Part shown: piece by piece, positions 48,101 through 60,390 of the stretch
Layout of the letters: every line of letters begins with the position of its first letter
Position numbering within the stretch: the stretch's first letter is position 1
Origin: Albifimbria verrucaria
Taxonomy: Eukaryota > Ascomycota > Sordariomycetes > Hypocreales > Stachybotryaceae
NCBI GenBank assembly: GCA_020081605.1
Contig: JAHREC010000013.1
Span: 434,001 to 498,000, forward strand
DNA: 64,000 nt
Direction: 5' to 3'
Program-made: the position numbers and the translations under genes
The notes under the pieces: generated by a model
Database searches by the model: none
What the model was told of the DNA's origin: nothing
The model's input: only the letters and a program-made list of their open reading frames with translations

Positions 48101-51100
48101 TCACGAGAATCTCACGTTTTTGGAAATTGGACCCCATTCAGCCCTCGCAGGGCCCATAAGACAGACCATCCAGGGTGAAGGAAAATCAAACGCAGGCTAC
48201 ATCGCGACACTCGTACGAAATGAAGATGCTTATCACTCAATCCTCAGTACAGCAGGTAATCTGTGGCTGATCGGCGCTCCTGATCTTGATTTAAACGCCG
48301 TGAATGGTAAGCAGGAAGGTAGGCAGCTGTTGACCGATCTTCCAACTTACTCTTGGCACTACGATGGCGAGTATTGGCTAGAGAATCGACTATCCCGGGA
48401 CTGGCGATTCCGCAAGTACGATCATCACGAGCTTCTAGGTGCCCGTGTACTTGAAATTGCCGATGCAGGACCCGCATGGCGCTGCAAATTGCGAGTCCAA
48501 GATGCGCCATGGCTCAGTGACCACGACATCCTTGGCGATATTATCTTCCCAGGTGCAGCTTATCTTGGTATGGCTGGTGAAGCTGTCAAGCAGCTTCGTC
48601 CCGGACATGATGACTACTCTTTGAGACGGGTTACGTTGGCCTCGGCACTTGTCCTACAGGGTGACCCTGTCGAGCTGGTAACTACCTTGGTGCCTGTTCG
48701 CCTTACCAACTCCATCGATTCGGATTGGTATAGTTTCAGCATCTCCTCTGTCAACCCGACCACCAACGTATGGACCAAGCACGTATCAGGCCAGGTCAGG
48801 GCCGGAAGCACATTTGTTCCCGAGGCTCCCAAAATTGAGCCTCTTCCTCGCAAGGTCCCTACTTCGATGATGTACAACGTGTGGCGTCGATTTGGTCTAA
48901 ACTATGGTGGCCGGTTCCGTGGCTTGGACGACATTAGCGCGCACACGACTGAGCAGAAGGCTTCAGGAACCATCTATGAGAAGTGCCTACCCGAGGAGAG
49001 TGCACTATACTCAATTCACCCAGCGGGAATTGATGCAGCTTTCCACCTTTCAAATGTTTGCCTGTGCCACGGCCTTGGAAGGAACTTCAGCACACCATCT
49101 GTCCCCAAGTACATCGAGGAAATGTACGTTGCAAAGCCGGATGGACCTATACAAGTGGTTGGAGATGCGGCCAACAAAGGTCGCGGCGGTTCTACTAGCA
49201 ATCTGGTGGGCGTTTCAAACGGTAGAGTGGTTTTAAGCTGGAAGGGCCTCGAGTTGTCACCTTTGAGTGATGGCTCCGATGTGGTCGACGAAGATCCCCA
49301 TGCCGCGGCTGTTCTCGAATGGAAGACTGATATCGACTTTATCGATGCGAAACGCCTTCTGCGGTCACTGAGGAAAGACCCTGATGATGCGCAGCATCGG
49401 TTGGTGGATACCATGGGTCTGGCCTGCATCATTGAGTCAAGGCACCAGCTTGCTGGTCTCGACACATCTCAATGGCATCTTCTCAAATTCCGTGACTGGA
49501 TGGACATTCCTTACCAGGAAGCAGTTGAAGGAAGATATCCTCATGTTCCCAACTGTGCCGAAATCGCAGCGATGAGCTCTGAAGAGAGGCAGAAGCTGAT
49601 CAGGGAGCACCTTGCCGCTTCTGAAGGTACAGATGCTAACGCTGTAGCCATCTCACTTTTCCGCATCTTTGACAATAGCATCGGATTTTTCAAGGGCGAA
49701 GCGGATCCTCTCGAGGTTCTTATGGCTGACAACATTCTGATGCGCATGTACGACTTTACCAACAATGCAGACCACCTCCATTTCCTATCCTTACTCGGCC
49801 ACAAGAAGCCCACCATGCGTGTGCTAGAAATTGGTGCTGGTACTGGCGGCACCACAGCTACAATTCTTCCTGCTCTGAGATCTGACCAAGGAGAGCGGAT
49901 GTATGGCACCTATGTTTACAGCGATATCTCTGCTGGATTCTTCTTGGGAGCCAAGGAACGGTTCCGTGACTACCAGGCTATTGAGTATTCAGTGCTTGAC
50001 ATCACGGAAGATCCAGTCAGCCAAGGATTTGAAGAAGGGTCATTTGATCTTATCGTGTCTTCTAACTGTCTGCACGCGACTCCAAATCTTATCACGACTT
50101 TGACAAACGTGCGGAAACTCCTCAGTCCTGAGGGTAGGCTGTTCCTCATGGAACTTAGCCCCGAGTCTTCTAAGTCGGTCAATTATGTCATGGGACCATT
50201 GGTCGGTTGGTGGCTCAGTGAAGACGGCAGAGAAGATGAACCCTATGTCAGTGCTGACATATGGCATGAGAAACTTTTACAATCAGGCTTTTCCGGCGTT
50301 GAGGGATATGCGTTCGATGGCAACATGAGCAATAGCATAATTGCTAGGCCCGCTCCGATTCCAGAGCGTGTTAAAGAATTAACGGGACTGAGTGTGGTTT
50401 TCAACGAACCCAAAGCGCCAAAGGTAACAGAAGCCATTGAGTATCTACAAGGACTAGGCTTGAATGTGCAACTTTTCTCGCTTGGTCAGACGTTGCCTCC
50501 TGGACAACCTGCAGCTTTCCTAATGGATTTGGAAGCACCTTTCCTTGCCAACGTGACCGAAAAACAGTTTTACGACTTCAAACAAACTTTGTTCTCAGTC
50601 CAAGACGTGTCTTTCTGTTGGGTCACTGGCGCCTGTCAAGTCGACTCCAAGGACCCTAACTATGCTCTAGTTAATGGAATGGCTCGAAGCATTCGTCAGG
50701 AAACAGGAATTGATCTTGTAACATTTGAGCTGGAAAGCTTTGATGAGAGTGCTTGGAAAGCACTGCACGATCTTCTCAAGACGTTCCCTTCGCGAGTAAC
50801 GGAGGAAGAGGTTGAGACTGACTTTGAATCAGAGTATGTGTTCCACAACGGCACAATCCAAATCGGAAGAATGCACTGGATCAAAGTCAATGATGAACTC
50901 AAAGACCAGAAACGAAAAGAATACGTGGAGAATCTGGTCATTGACAAGCCTGGTATCTTGCAAACACTACATTGGAAACAGGCAACGCCACCAACCCTCA
51001 AAGCAGAAGACTGGGTACAAGTAGACACTCGAGCTGTTGGTCTGAACTTTAAGGTACGAATATGAGACCCGGTTTGCTATTTGGGCGTATTGCAACTAAC

Positions 51101-53345
51101 ACAATAATAGGATGTTTTGATCGCCATGGGTATTGTTGAGGCCAGTAAGGATGGCTTGGCAACAGGAGACTTTGGTTTCGAGGGTGCAGGTGTCATCACA
51201 GAAATCGGACCAAATGTTGAGAACCTTGCCATTGGCGATCGCGTCGCATTCAGTTCTACTGGATGCTTTTCTACGTCACAAACCATGCCTGAGATCAACT
51301 GCACCAAGATCCCTGAATCCCTAACCTTCGAAGAGGCGGCAACAATTCCAGTTGTGTATGGTACCGCATTGTATGGTTTATTAGACCTCGCTAGACTGGA
51401 GAAAGATCAGGTAAGCTTCTCTAAATGGACTTGTTATTATTTCAAGAAAGGGCCTAATTTATTTGCAGTCCGTTTTAATCCACTCAGCATGTGGTGGAGT
51501 GGGACAAGCTGCCATTCAAATAGCCCAGATGATAGGGGCAGAGGTTTGTGGCCCCCTCCTAACTTCTCTAGAAATTTTACTTACTTGATTGTGTAGATTT
51601 TCTGTACTGTCGGTAGTGAGGAAAAGATTGAATACTTGACAAAGGTTTTCGGTATCTCTCGAGACCATATTTTCAACTCAAGAGACAGCTCTTTCCTCCC
51701 TGGAGTTCTCAGAGAAACCAACGGCCGAGGTGTTGATGTGGTTCTCAATTCTCTTTCAGGAGAATTGCTCCATGAGTCCTGGAAATGTGTTGCCAAATTT
51801 GGCACTATGGTTGAGATTGGAAAGAGAGACTTCATCGGTAAGGCAGAGTTGGCGATGGATCGCTTCGAGAACAACCGAACATTCGTTGGCCTTGATCACA
51901 CGGAGCTATGGGCTCACAAGCCTAAGCTATCGAACAGGGTTTTGAAGAATATCATGGACCTTTGCGAACAAGGCAAACTGGGACCAATTGGACCCATCAA
52001 GACCTTCGAGGCCGCCAAAGTTGAGGAAGCTTTCCGGTACATGCAAAAGGTCAGCATATTGGAAAAATAATCGTCACCTTCCCCGAGAAAGAGAGCAGTG
52101 ACGCTTTGGAAGCCGAACCCGCACGCCGCGAACTGGTCCTTCGGGAGACAGAACTTACGTGTTTGCTGGTGGACTTGGTGGACTCGGTCAATCAATCGCT
52201 ACGTACTTGGTGGAGAAAGGAGCTCGACACTTGATATTCTTCTCCAGGTCAGCAACTAAATTTGCTGAAACGACTCCTGAATTCTTCGAGGAGTTACGAA
52301 GCTTAGGCTGCGAGGCTCAGGTGGTCAGCGGAAGCATCAATAACATGGAAGACGTTGAAAAAGTCATGGCATCGGCCACTAAGCCTATCGCAGGTGTTTT
52401 ACAAGCCGCTATGGTCTTGCAAGATGCGAACTTCGTGGATATGAAGTTTGAAGCATGGCAGACAGCAGTTCTTCCCAAGGTCTTGGGCACGTGGAACTTC
52501 GAACAGGCGCTGAAGAAACAAGAGGAACCACTCGACTTCTTCTTCCTCTTCAGTTCTGTCTCAGGTACCGCGGGACAGATTGGACAGGCAAATTATGCTG
52601 CGGGCAATACTTTCATGGATGCCTTCGTTCAGTACCGGCAAGCTCAAGGCCTTGCCTGTTCGACTCTTGCCATCGGCATCATGGAAGATGTTGGTTTCCT
52701 TGCCAGAGAGAGACACCTCTTGGAGGCTTTGCGAGCTACTTCGCTGCATCTACTACATGAACAGGATCTGCTTGATTCGCTTGAGTTGATCTTAGGACCT
52801 CGTGCTGTCCCTTTCAATCCCAACGGGGTCAACCAACCACGAAAGAATTGGATGATTACACCAGGCTCACCAGCGGCTATGTGAACCACAGTCATGTAGT
52901 TGTTGGCCTACGCTCTAAACTACCACTTCTATCCCCGATGAACCGTACAGGCTGGAAGAAGAACCCACGTCTTCTTGTGTACCGTAACATTGAGAGCCGA
53001 GACGAAAGCGTTTCCGGCCCAACCACAGATGGTGGCCTCAAGGAGTTCTTGTCATCCTGTGGAGCGACGCCAGAAATACTAGGGGATGAGGCTACGGCCT
53101 TGTTCTTGGCACATGAGATTGGAACTACACTCTTCAACTTCATGATGCGAAGCGACGAGGAGCCTGACATTACAATACCACTTGCAAGTGCTGGTGTTGA
53201 CTCTTTGGTTAGCATCGAGCTAAGGAACTGGTTCAGACAGAAGGTCGGCGTGCCTTTTACGGTGGTGGAAATTGTGGGTGCTTCAAGCATCGCAGAGTTA
53301 GGAAAGATGACTGCTGAGAAGTTGGCGGAGAAGTATAAACGATAG
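45156..53345 (+). CDS. Highly reducing type I polyketide synthase (KS-AT-DH-MT-ER-KR-ACP)
   Basis: Iterative megasynthase of about 2,530 residues in 11 exons. Domains in order: KS ([15 protein letters not shown], active site [34 protein letters not shown]); AT ([24 protein letters not shown]); DH (HELLGARV, catalytic [16 protein letters not shown]); C-methyltransferase ([19 protein letters not shown]); ER (NADPH loop [23 protein letters not shown]); KR ([36 protein letters not shown]); ACP with phosphopantetheine serine in [14 protein letters not shown]. No thioesterase, reductase or condensation domain follows the ACP. Introns: 45821-45876, 46325-46380, 46450-46503, 46628-46678, 46792-46853, 47308-47368, 47824-47913, 51054-51110, 51411-51468, 51544-51596. 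Single-base losses at 47483-47485, 52049-52050, 52143-52145 and 52850-52851 shift the frame; each repair rejoins conserved sequence. All reductive sites look intact. Confidence 0.95.
45207..45296 (+). repeat. 30-bp coding minisatellite in the HR-PKS leader
   Basis: Three tandem 30-bp units begin ACCAATGG(T/C)CA(C/T)GC and encode [20 protein letters not shown] and [10 protein letters not shown]. They form a flexible Asn/Gly/His leader before the KS domain. Confidence 0.85.
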
Positions 53346-54352
53346 ACAGGAAATATCTTGTTGCTAGAATTGCTGTCTGTTCAATAATTTCTTAGTTTAA
53401 GATTAGATTTGGATTATTTCTTATGTATCTCGCCTTGATTAACCACTTACCGAGACCTCCTTCGCTGTGCTGCATGAGACCTTTTAAACGTCCGTATTTC
53501 CCCATCGACCGCGAATAATCGTGTGCACGGGCTTACTACGAAATCAACATCGGTGCTTCCCGGTACGCTTGAACTGATCAACAGTACTTCATTGTTAACC
53601 TGTTAATTGAATTCAAGATGATTAAAGCACAAATGATGGCACGTAGAGAATGTTCCTGCCAACATTATTGTGCATCATCAATTTGCATCATGGACTTGAA
53701 ACGTAGGATACTGTGTTGAAAATAGATTGCACGGTTTCTGATCCTGCATAACTTAAGTTTAAATGAGCCCAGAGGCTTTATCGCTGCCATCATTGTTCGA
53801 TATCTATAAAGGGAAGACTAACTAATCCTCCTTCAATTCGAAAAGCAATAAGATTTTTACCTTCTCTATGCCCAATCATTTCATCTTTGACTGCTGGGTT
53901 ATAAGTGCTACTCCAAGGGCGGGTAGCTTGGAAATTCAGCCTCAACGAAATACACGTCTGGGCTTCGTCTAATATCTTCAATAATTTGGAGAAGCTATGT
54001 CACAAAATGTGCAAGAGGGAGGACATGTCGTCCAGGTGCAAATATTGATGTGACCTAGAATAGCCCTGAGGCTGTGTTTTGGGGCTGTGCTTGTTATCGT
54101 ACAGTAAGTAGGCTTGGGAAGTTAGGGTAGAAATCGCATTGACGTTTACGCACATACCGCATTATGGAACAGTCATGTAATCCTTCTGGATAATCCCTGC
54201 CTTTGATGTGCGCAAACCTGCCTGTCCGTAGTAATATATTATCCTCCGCTGCTGCCTTGAGATTATTTTGGCGTGTGTGCCGCCACCTATTCATAGCTAC
54301 CTTGTCAACATCACTCGTGATCAGATTTATCACTTCCAAGTTCCAACTTATA
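53346..54352. other. 3' flank of the HR-PKS
   Basis: AT-leaning, no supported gene. A single CATCGGTGCTTCCCGGTACG near 53549 contains one TCGGTG half-site. Confidence 0.4.
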
Positions 54353-54708
54353 ATGGACACCAAAGAGGAGTCTACCGAACTAAAACCTGGTATGAGAGAT
54401 TTACTCCTTCTTTGTTTGGTAGGTCAACATCTCTAATCTTTTTATTGCAAGGTGACCGCCGTAACTCCCGCGCTTTATACGAAACATTTTGGCACGTTCT
54501 TCATGGGTGCAATCTTATACAGGGGCTGATGGCATATCTTCATTATCGAGAATTGGGCTGGAATGACATGAAGACACACCATAAAGGAAATTTAGTACTT
54601 GGCTTAGGGGCCCTTTTGCACTTTTCTAGGGAGATTTTGGCTTCCTTTAGAAAACGTCGAACTAAAAATGGAGGTCATGAAGCGCTAGACCGCAACACAG
54701 AGGCGTGA
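54353..54708 (+). CDS. Small 97-residue protein next to the HR-PKS, unknown function
   Basis: Exon 1 (54353-54389) encodes MDTKEESTELKPG; an intron of 62 nt (GTATGA...GCAAG, 54390-54451) keeps phase with exon 2 (54452-54708), which encodes DRRNSRALYETFWHVLHGCNLIQGLMAYLHYRELGWNDMKTHHKGNLVLGLGALLHFSREILASFRKRR and ends at TGA. Helical, with amphipathic or weakly hydrophobic stretches and a basic end; possibly membrane-associated. I do not recognise the family. The intron fits exactly and the frame is clean, which supports a real gene. Co-orientation 1 kb past the HR-PKS suggests, but does not prove, cluster membership. Confidence 0.55.
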
Positions 54709-55360
54709 AGCATTCCAGTTATGGTGGAATTTTTTCTTCTTCGAAAGTTCCTTTTATACACGTCAGAATCACGTAGGACTGTTCTCTTACCGGGCCCGAT
54801 CTATATAGATTATTAAGTAACTTGAAGGCTTCGGCCTTCCTCATTGCAGCTTCAAAAGCGTGAAATGTGACGTGTACTGGCAGTCGTGAGGATCGCCGCT
54901 CCGGTGCGGCACCATAAAGAACCCTTGAAGAAAGCTATAGAGACTAAGAACGCTTGATGATAGTCGCGTCCATGACCAATCTACAATTTACTTTCTGCCC
55001 TCGTCACCAAGGTGAACGCGCATAGAATCTTTATTTAATTCTACAATCTTGCTCTATTTAAATTGGTCCTCGAGTCAAGTCGCTAACACTCTGTGACCCC
55101 AAATTTTAACAGTACTTGCATTTCTCCAGTTTGGTGAGAGGCTATGCGAGCTCGGTCCAAAGTTTGAGGATAAACTTGGAGAAATCCTCCATTGAATTAG
55201 ACAGTAGAATCTGTAGACGTCCATGTATACTATTAACAATCATATTACCAATTAGAATAATACCATGAAAGGGATACATTTCACGAATTCCGTAAACTCA
55301 TCAATCCTAAATCGGGCCATCTACCACTCAGATCAAACCGTCCACTATTATTCCAGGGAT
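54709..55360. other. Intergenic region
   Basis: AT-leaning sequence between the small gene and the 2EXR gene, with no supported reading frame. Confidence 0.4.
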
Positions 55361-56502
55361 TCAACTGGTTATTTGCATCGTTACGTCGTGGCGAAAATGT
55401 ATCCATCGGAAACAGCCAGAATCCGAACGCAGTCTGGACGGCAGACTCAGAAGTATCATTGGGGAGTTTTTGTATTCCTCACATTCAGCCAACCAGCTCT
55501 CATGGTTCTTCTTCAAAAAGCAACTGGCATCTTTCTGTGTTACTCCTTTTATCTGATATAGCTCGCAAGTTAAGAGAATTCTTTGCTCAGCATTCATCAC
55601 AAATTGGTCACCGATGTATTCTCGGCAAAGCCGCTGCCATTGACAGACATAGTCATCAATACTGCCGGTAACCAGAATCCTCGCAAATCATCTCCGATCG
55701 GTCGAGGGTCGGGTTGATATCTGGTGAAGTTGACCGTAGGTGCTGATATGGGAAACGATAAGTTTTCCTGGAAGTCGTGTGTTGGCGCGTTATTTAGCAT
55801 GCCATAGACGTAGCGTCCGACGCCGCTTTGCTTGGAGACTAGGAAAAACTGACGAAGTTGCAGAAAACTCTCCTGGAAATTTATTTTAAGTGATGGGCTG
55901 AGAGCAGTGTGGTCGATAGCAGAGAAGCCTCGAGAGCCCCACAAGTCCGTCCCCTCAAGAGCAAGGTTGAGGATTCCAATCCCGCGAGGGTCGTACAGAG
56001 TCTTCAGGTCATAGAAAAGTTCTGGAGCATGACATTTAATGCGGCAGTCGTCGAGACAACCGTCACTTTTTATCAAGAAAAAATCACACTCAGGATTAAA
56101 GTAGAGGATACCCGGCTTCAGGGTGTGGTGATCTCTGGAGGGGTTCTCGCCCAGCCAGCAGTAGAGCTGAACTCTGTAAAATTCTGTGACAACTTTGCGC
56201 GACTCCTGGTTGATACGAAAGAACTTGCTGATGGTTTGGCACCCATCAATCAGTATATCGTAGCCACCTCCATGTCGGTCGCCATTGTGAGTCTTAGGCC
56301 TAGTTGAGCCGTTGCGGTCGAGAATCTTATTCATTAGCTTCCGGCAACGCAAGTAGATGGTAAGAATGCGCTCGCGAGGAATAGCAAGTTCCCATATGCT
56401 GAGACGTAGCTCGAGCGGAAGAGATGGAAAGGGATCAAAGGATTGCAGGAATGGCTTTGGATTGGCTGGTTGAAAGACTTGACAGGCAGCTAAAGGAGAC
56501 AT
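55361..56502 (-). CDS. 2EXR-domain protein
   Basis: Fungal-specific protein whose N-terminal domain carries the family core FDPFPSLPLELRLSIWELAIPRERILTIYLRCR, followed by INQESRKVVTEFYRV, YFNPECDFFLI and LYDPRGIGILNLALE, all expected of 2EXR proteins. The long frame stops at 55597, but one missing T at 55685-55687 (plus-strand AAA) opens a continuation: DDFARILVTGSIDDYVCQWQRLCREYIGDQFVMNAEQ...SWLAECEEYK, to 55361. This repaired tail, about 110 residues with a Trp/Cys-rich helix, is normal for the family. Roughly 380 residues. Function unknown. Confidence 0.82.
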
Positions 56503-57077
56503 AATACTCCTCTTAGTGTTGAGTTTATGGTAATATATCGATCAAGAGTAACGTAGCAGCAGGGAGGGATAAACTAATGGCAGATTGTAATGGACTACAG
56601 TACGATCGAAGACGAGGAGAAAAAGAGACAAGCTCCGACGCGGGGCGAATGTAACAACACACGCGTATTCAACTCGGTCAGCTATCAGCCTCACAACAAG
56701 GGGCGGCCGTTATCGAGCGCAACAGTCTCTTAGTCAGAGGTCGATATTGAGCGAAAAACGTCCGAATCTTGTCTAGTCGTAGTCTACAGATAAGGCTCGC
56801 TATAGAAGTAACAGTGAAGCCCTGTCCTTTGTTATCATAGTTGTTGCAGTAGTTGGCCTATTTTTTTACAACAGAAGGCATTTCCAACAGGTCAAAATCA
56901 ACATGATCTATGATTATATCTGTGATCCTTGTACATGATGGCCATCACGTGATGAGGCAATGGTCGCCTGAACGTTTCCTTCAAAACGACCCTCAAAAGA
57001 TGAGGCATTGCATATTACTATTCCTGCGCCCAAGGAAATGACATAAACATCAAGACTGCTCTCGTTTTCGGTTTCAA
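56503..57077. other. Divergent promoter region between 2EXR and HET genes
   Basis: About 575 bp without a reading frame; the two genes point away from each other and may share control. The half next to the HET gene is AT-rich. Confidence 0.4.
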
Positions 57078-59262
57078 ATGCGTCTCATCAACGTGGCCAG
57101 CCTCCAGGTTGAAGAGTTCTTCGGCCTTCAAATCCCCGCATACGCAATTCTATCGCATTGTTGGGGCGCGGACGAGGCAACGTACCAAGAATGGACCGCA
57201 CAGCGGCATGTCCCCGAGTCGCAGCGCAATGCGGGGCATAGGAAAATTCTGGCTGCATGCCGTCAAGCCAGTGACGATGAGATGCAGTATCTCTGGTGTG
57301 ACACAGTCTGCATTGATAAGCAGAGCTCTGCGGAGCTCTCCGAAGCCATCAACTCCATGTGGGCATGGTACCGGGACTCGGATATATGCTATGTGCACTT
57401 ATTTGACGTACCAAATGTCTCTGATGCCGCAACTTCCAAGCATCGAAAAGACTTGCGGGCCAGGGAGTCTGAAGGTCTCCAAGGAAGCGCGTTGGATAAT
57501 TTCAAGAATAGTAGATGGTTCACTCGGGGTGGACATTACAAGAACTCATTGCACCAAAACACCTTCGATTCTATTCCAAAGATTGGGAGGAATTAGGCGC
57601 AAAACTTGACCTCATAACCCCCATTTCAGAGGTTACTGGAATTCCAAGTCCAGTACTTCAAGATAGGTCTCGAGTGTTCAAGGCTGCTGTAGCGCAGAGG
57701 ATGAGTTGGGTCTCGGATAGACAAACCACGCGGCCCGAGGACATGTCATATTGTCTTCTTGGCTTATTTGACATCAATATGCCGCTGCTTTATGGCGAAG
57801 GACGAAAAGCATTCCAGCGACTTCAACATGAGATTGTCCAGAAGACGAATGACCAGAGTATTCTAGCTTGGACCCCAACAAAGATTAATGCTTCTTTGCA
57901 TCTTCCCATCTTGGCGCCTTCACCAGCCTGCTTTCGTTGGTGTGAAGAGGTTGAGCTGGACGATAAGGTAGACAGACGCAGCAGCATGCTCTCAATTAGC
58001 AATACGGGGCTCTCACTAGACGGAGGTCTGATTGCTACAGCTATTGGTGGTCTCTGGTTGATTCAACTACAATGTGTCATTCCAACCAAGGTTGAGTTCC
58101 CAGCAAATCCGGTGATGGATCTGATATGCATCGCTGTTCAGGCCCTTGAGGGGAACGAGTCTAACACCTTTGTTCGGATAGCCTTTCCTACACCTTCGGC
58201 GTTTTTCAGGCTGCCATACAGGCTGAAGTACAACTGGGACAATTCTTTCAAGCGAATGGGCTGGCAACTCTTCGTACGAAATCGGTCAATGTCTCGCATC
58301 ACCTTGATACCAGGCAACGAAGTCTCCCGGACGCCCATGCCCAAAATGTTTCCCTTTGGCAACCTGGAAGAGGCGAGAGCTTTTTACCTATTATCGGACC
58401 TGGTCTGCGCCCGTTCCGGGAAGATCTAAGCAGGTGTAATTGCGGCTTATCGACTGCATTATTACGCCCTAGGGGTGGCACAGACTTTGTAAACATCGAT
58501 GCAAGATGGGTTTGATTCGAGGCCGATCAAAGTACGAGCTAGTGTTTATGTATCCTGTACGAGATATGCGACCCCTCGTGCTCATCCCGGTACCCAAGTT
58601 CTCCCCTTATGACGTTTGTTTTTTCTGAGCAAGTGGGAGATCAATCACATGGATTGCTGGTATTCAGACATACGAGGGGCTTTTCATACCGCTTAATAGG
58701 ACTCTTGATCTCGGTCACAAGAGGTTACTATGGACAAGCGGTTCATATTGATGTTCATTGTGTTGAGGGGCTGAGTCCGACAGACCTGCCAGAGGATGAG
58801 GATGGGAAGAAGAGTCTGGTCGAGGCATTGGCTAGGCAGTACAAGCCACCGGATCACACCGGAAACACATCCGCGTCATCTTCTCAGCGCACTTCACGGC
58901 TGTCGTTGTCCTTGACAAAAGTGAATGTCCATTCTTATGACGCTAAACCACATTCCAACTCACGACTCAAAGAAATCTTCACCAAGGAAATGCCAATTCT
59001 GTTATCGGCTCGAGCGAATGCCTCTACAGGGTCAAATGCTCTGCCAAGGCTTTGTTCAGCCGACTTCTATGTGCAACGCGGCGTTCGACATGGTCTTATA
59101 CCGTTGATGATCGATTCTCATGACGACGTCGAACACGACATACCGTTTGGTCATACCAGATTCAGTCGTAACGAGATTTTAACAGCCATCTTCACAGTCA
59201 TAATATCTGTTTCGATATTCTCCGGGTTAGCATTCTGGTTTCGCAACTTGGTTGCCAGATAA
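57078..59262 (+). CDS. HET-domain protein with C-terminal membrane segment
   Basis: Starts MRLINVASLQVEEFFGLQIPAYAILSHCWGADEATYQEW, then YLWCDTVCIDKQSSAELSEAINSMWAWYRDSDICYVHLFDV, RWFTRGWTLQELIAPKHLRFYSKDW and QRMSWVSDRQTTRPEDMSYCLLGLFDINMPLLYGEGRKAFQRLQHEI: a complete HET domain of the HET-D/E/R type. One G is missing at 57526-57529 (RG to WTLQEL). A further break between 58429 and 58609 separates the middle from a tail that shares the same strand and style (LLSARANASTGSNALPRL...) and ends in ILTAIFTVIISVSIFSGLAFWF, a likely C-terminal transmembrane anchor. No NACHT or WD repeats follow. About 720 residues if joined; the exact join near 58432-58615 is uncertain. Confidence 0.83.
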
Positions 59263-60390
59263 GAAGGTTGAAAACAGGTTTCCCAAGGAAAAACAAATTT
59301 GAACTGAGATGCCTGACTACTTAGTAATTCATTGAAAAACAAAGAGTGGCTCCATCACACAACAAATTTAATTCGCCTTCGTGTCGAATCCTAATAGCGA
59401 CCATTCTTTGTCGATTTCCGTACAAAGACCTCGTTTCCAAAGAATCCATGCTCATGGTAACCACCAATCCTGCGTACGCTGCACCACCTGCTTACAGCAA
59501 GACCTATCAGAACTACAAAAAGACCTGTTCAAGCAGGAGGCAACCTCTAAAAAGTGAAGCTCATGAAACGAGCATGGGTTGGATACGATCTATTAAACTC
59601 CCCAGTGTCTTTATACAATACTACCGTAGTATACATAGCAGGCGTTATTAGGGCCCATATAGAAAAGCTAGATTTTATTATTATGATATTGCTACCTAAT
59701 TTATTAAGCCTTAATCCAATAAAGATTCTCTTGGCTCTTCTTAAAGCAGAGACTTATCAGCTACACCCTGACCTGGAGTATATATTAGATAATTTAGAGA
59801 CGCTTGAGCGATTACAGAAGGCAGGTTGGAGGCATGTTATGATATAGAGGAAGCTTCATCTAAACGTAATAGAAACAATGCCCCATCGCATAGCAGCAGT
59901 GATATCAGCGAATGGCTGGTATATACATGCTAGGCCTTTAAAGCAGCATTCAACAATAGGGCCCTAAACGGCTAAGGCTAAAACCAAATACCTCACAGGG
60001 GACTCAACAATCTTGCCGCCCACATAGTATGCACAATTAGGCATCAATACAGACTCTGCTTTACAGCCCAATTCATAAAAAGTCACGTGAGAAATGCTTA
60101 CTGTCATCCACCTTCTTCCTCTCTATCTCCCAAGCAACCTCGTCAAAGCCAATCACTGTCTTTCGATTTCAGGTAACGGTGCAAGTATTAAACTGTTACT
60201 GACACCCTTTGGGTTTCTGGTAATATATCTAATCGAACCCCAAGCATTTAGCACCGTCAGCAAGAGTACCGGTGTAGAAAGTCGCAGTTCTACACTCAGT
60301 TAGACTTGGTTTAAACCTTTGCCAACAAAATTTTACCTCTTCCATTGTGAATTATCTGACCGCGTATTATGTTATAGCATTGCTTAAATC
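59263..60390. other. Intergenic region with AT-rich patch
   Basis: AT-rich from about 59640 to 59860, with one frame of 97 codons (59554-59847) that has a leucine-rich stretch but no recognised domain; it may be a mutated transposon remnant. No supported gene. Confidence 0.35.

Noticed and set aside
59554..59847. 97-codon frame in an AT-rich patch
   Set aside because: Leucine/isoleucine-rich from AT-rich codons, no start context or homology; more likely a degraded repeat.
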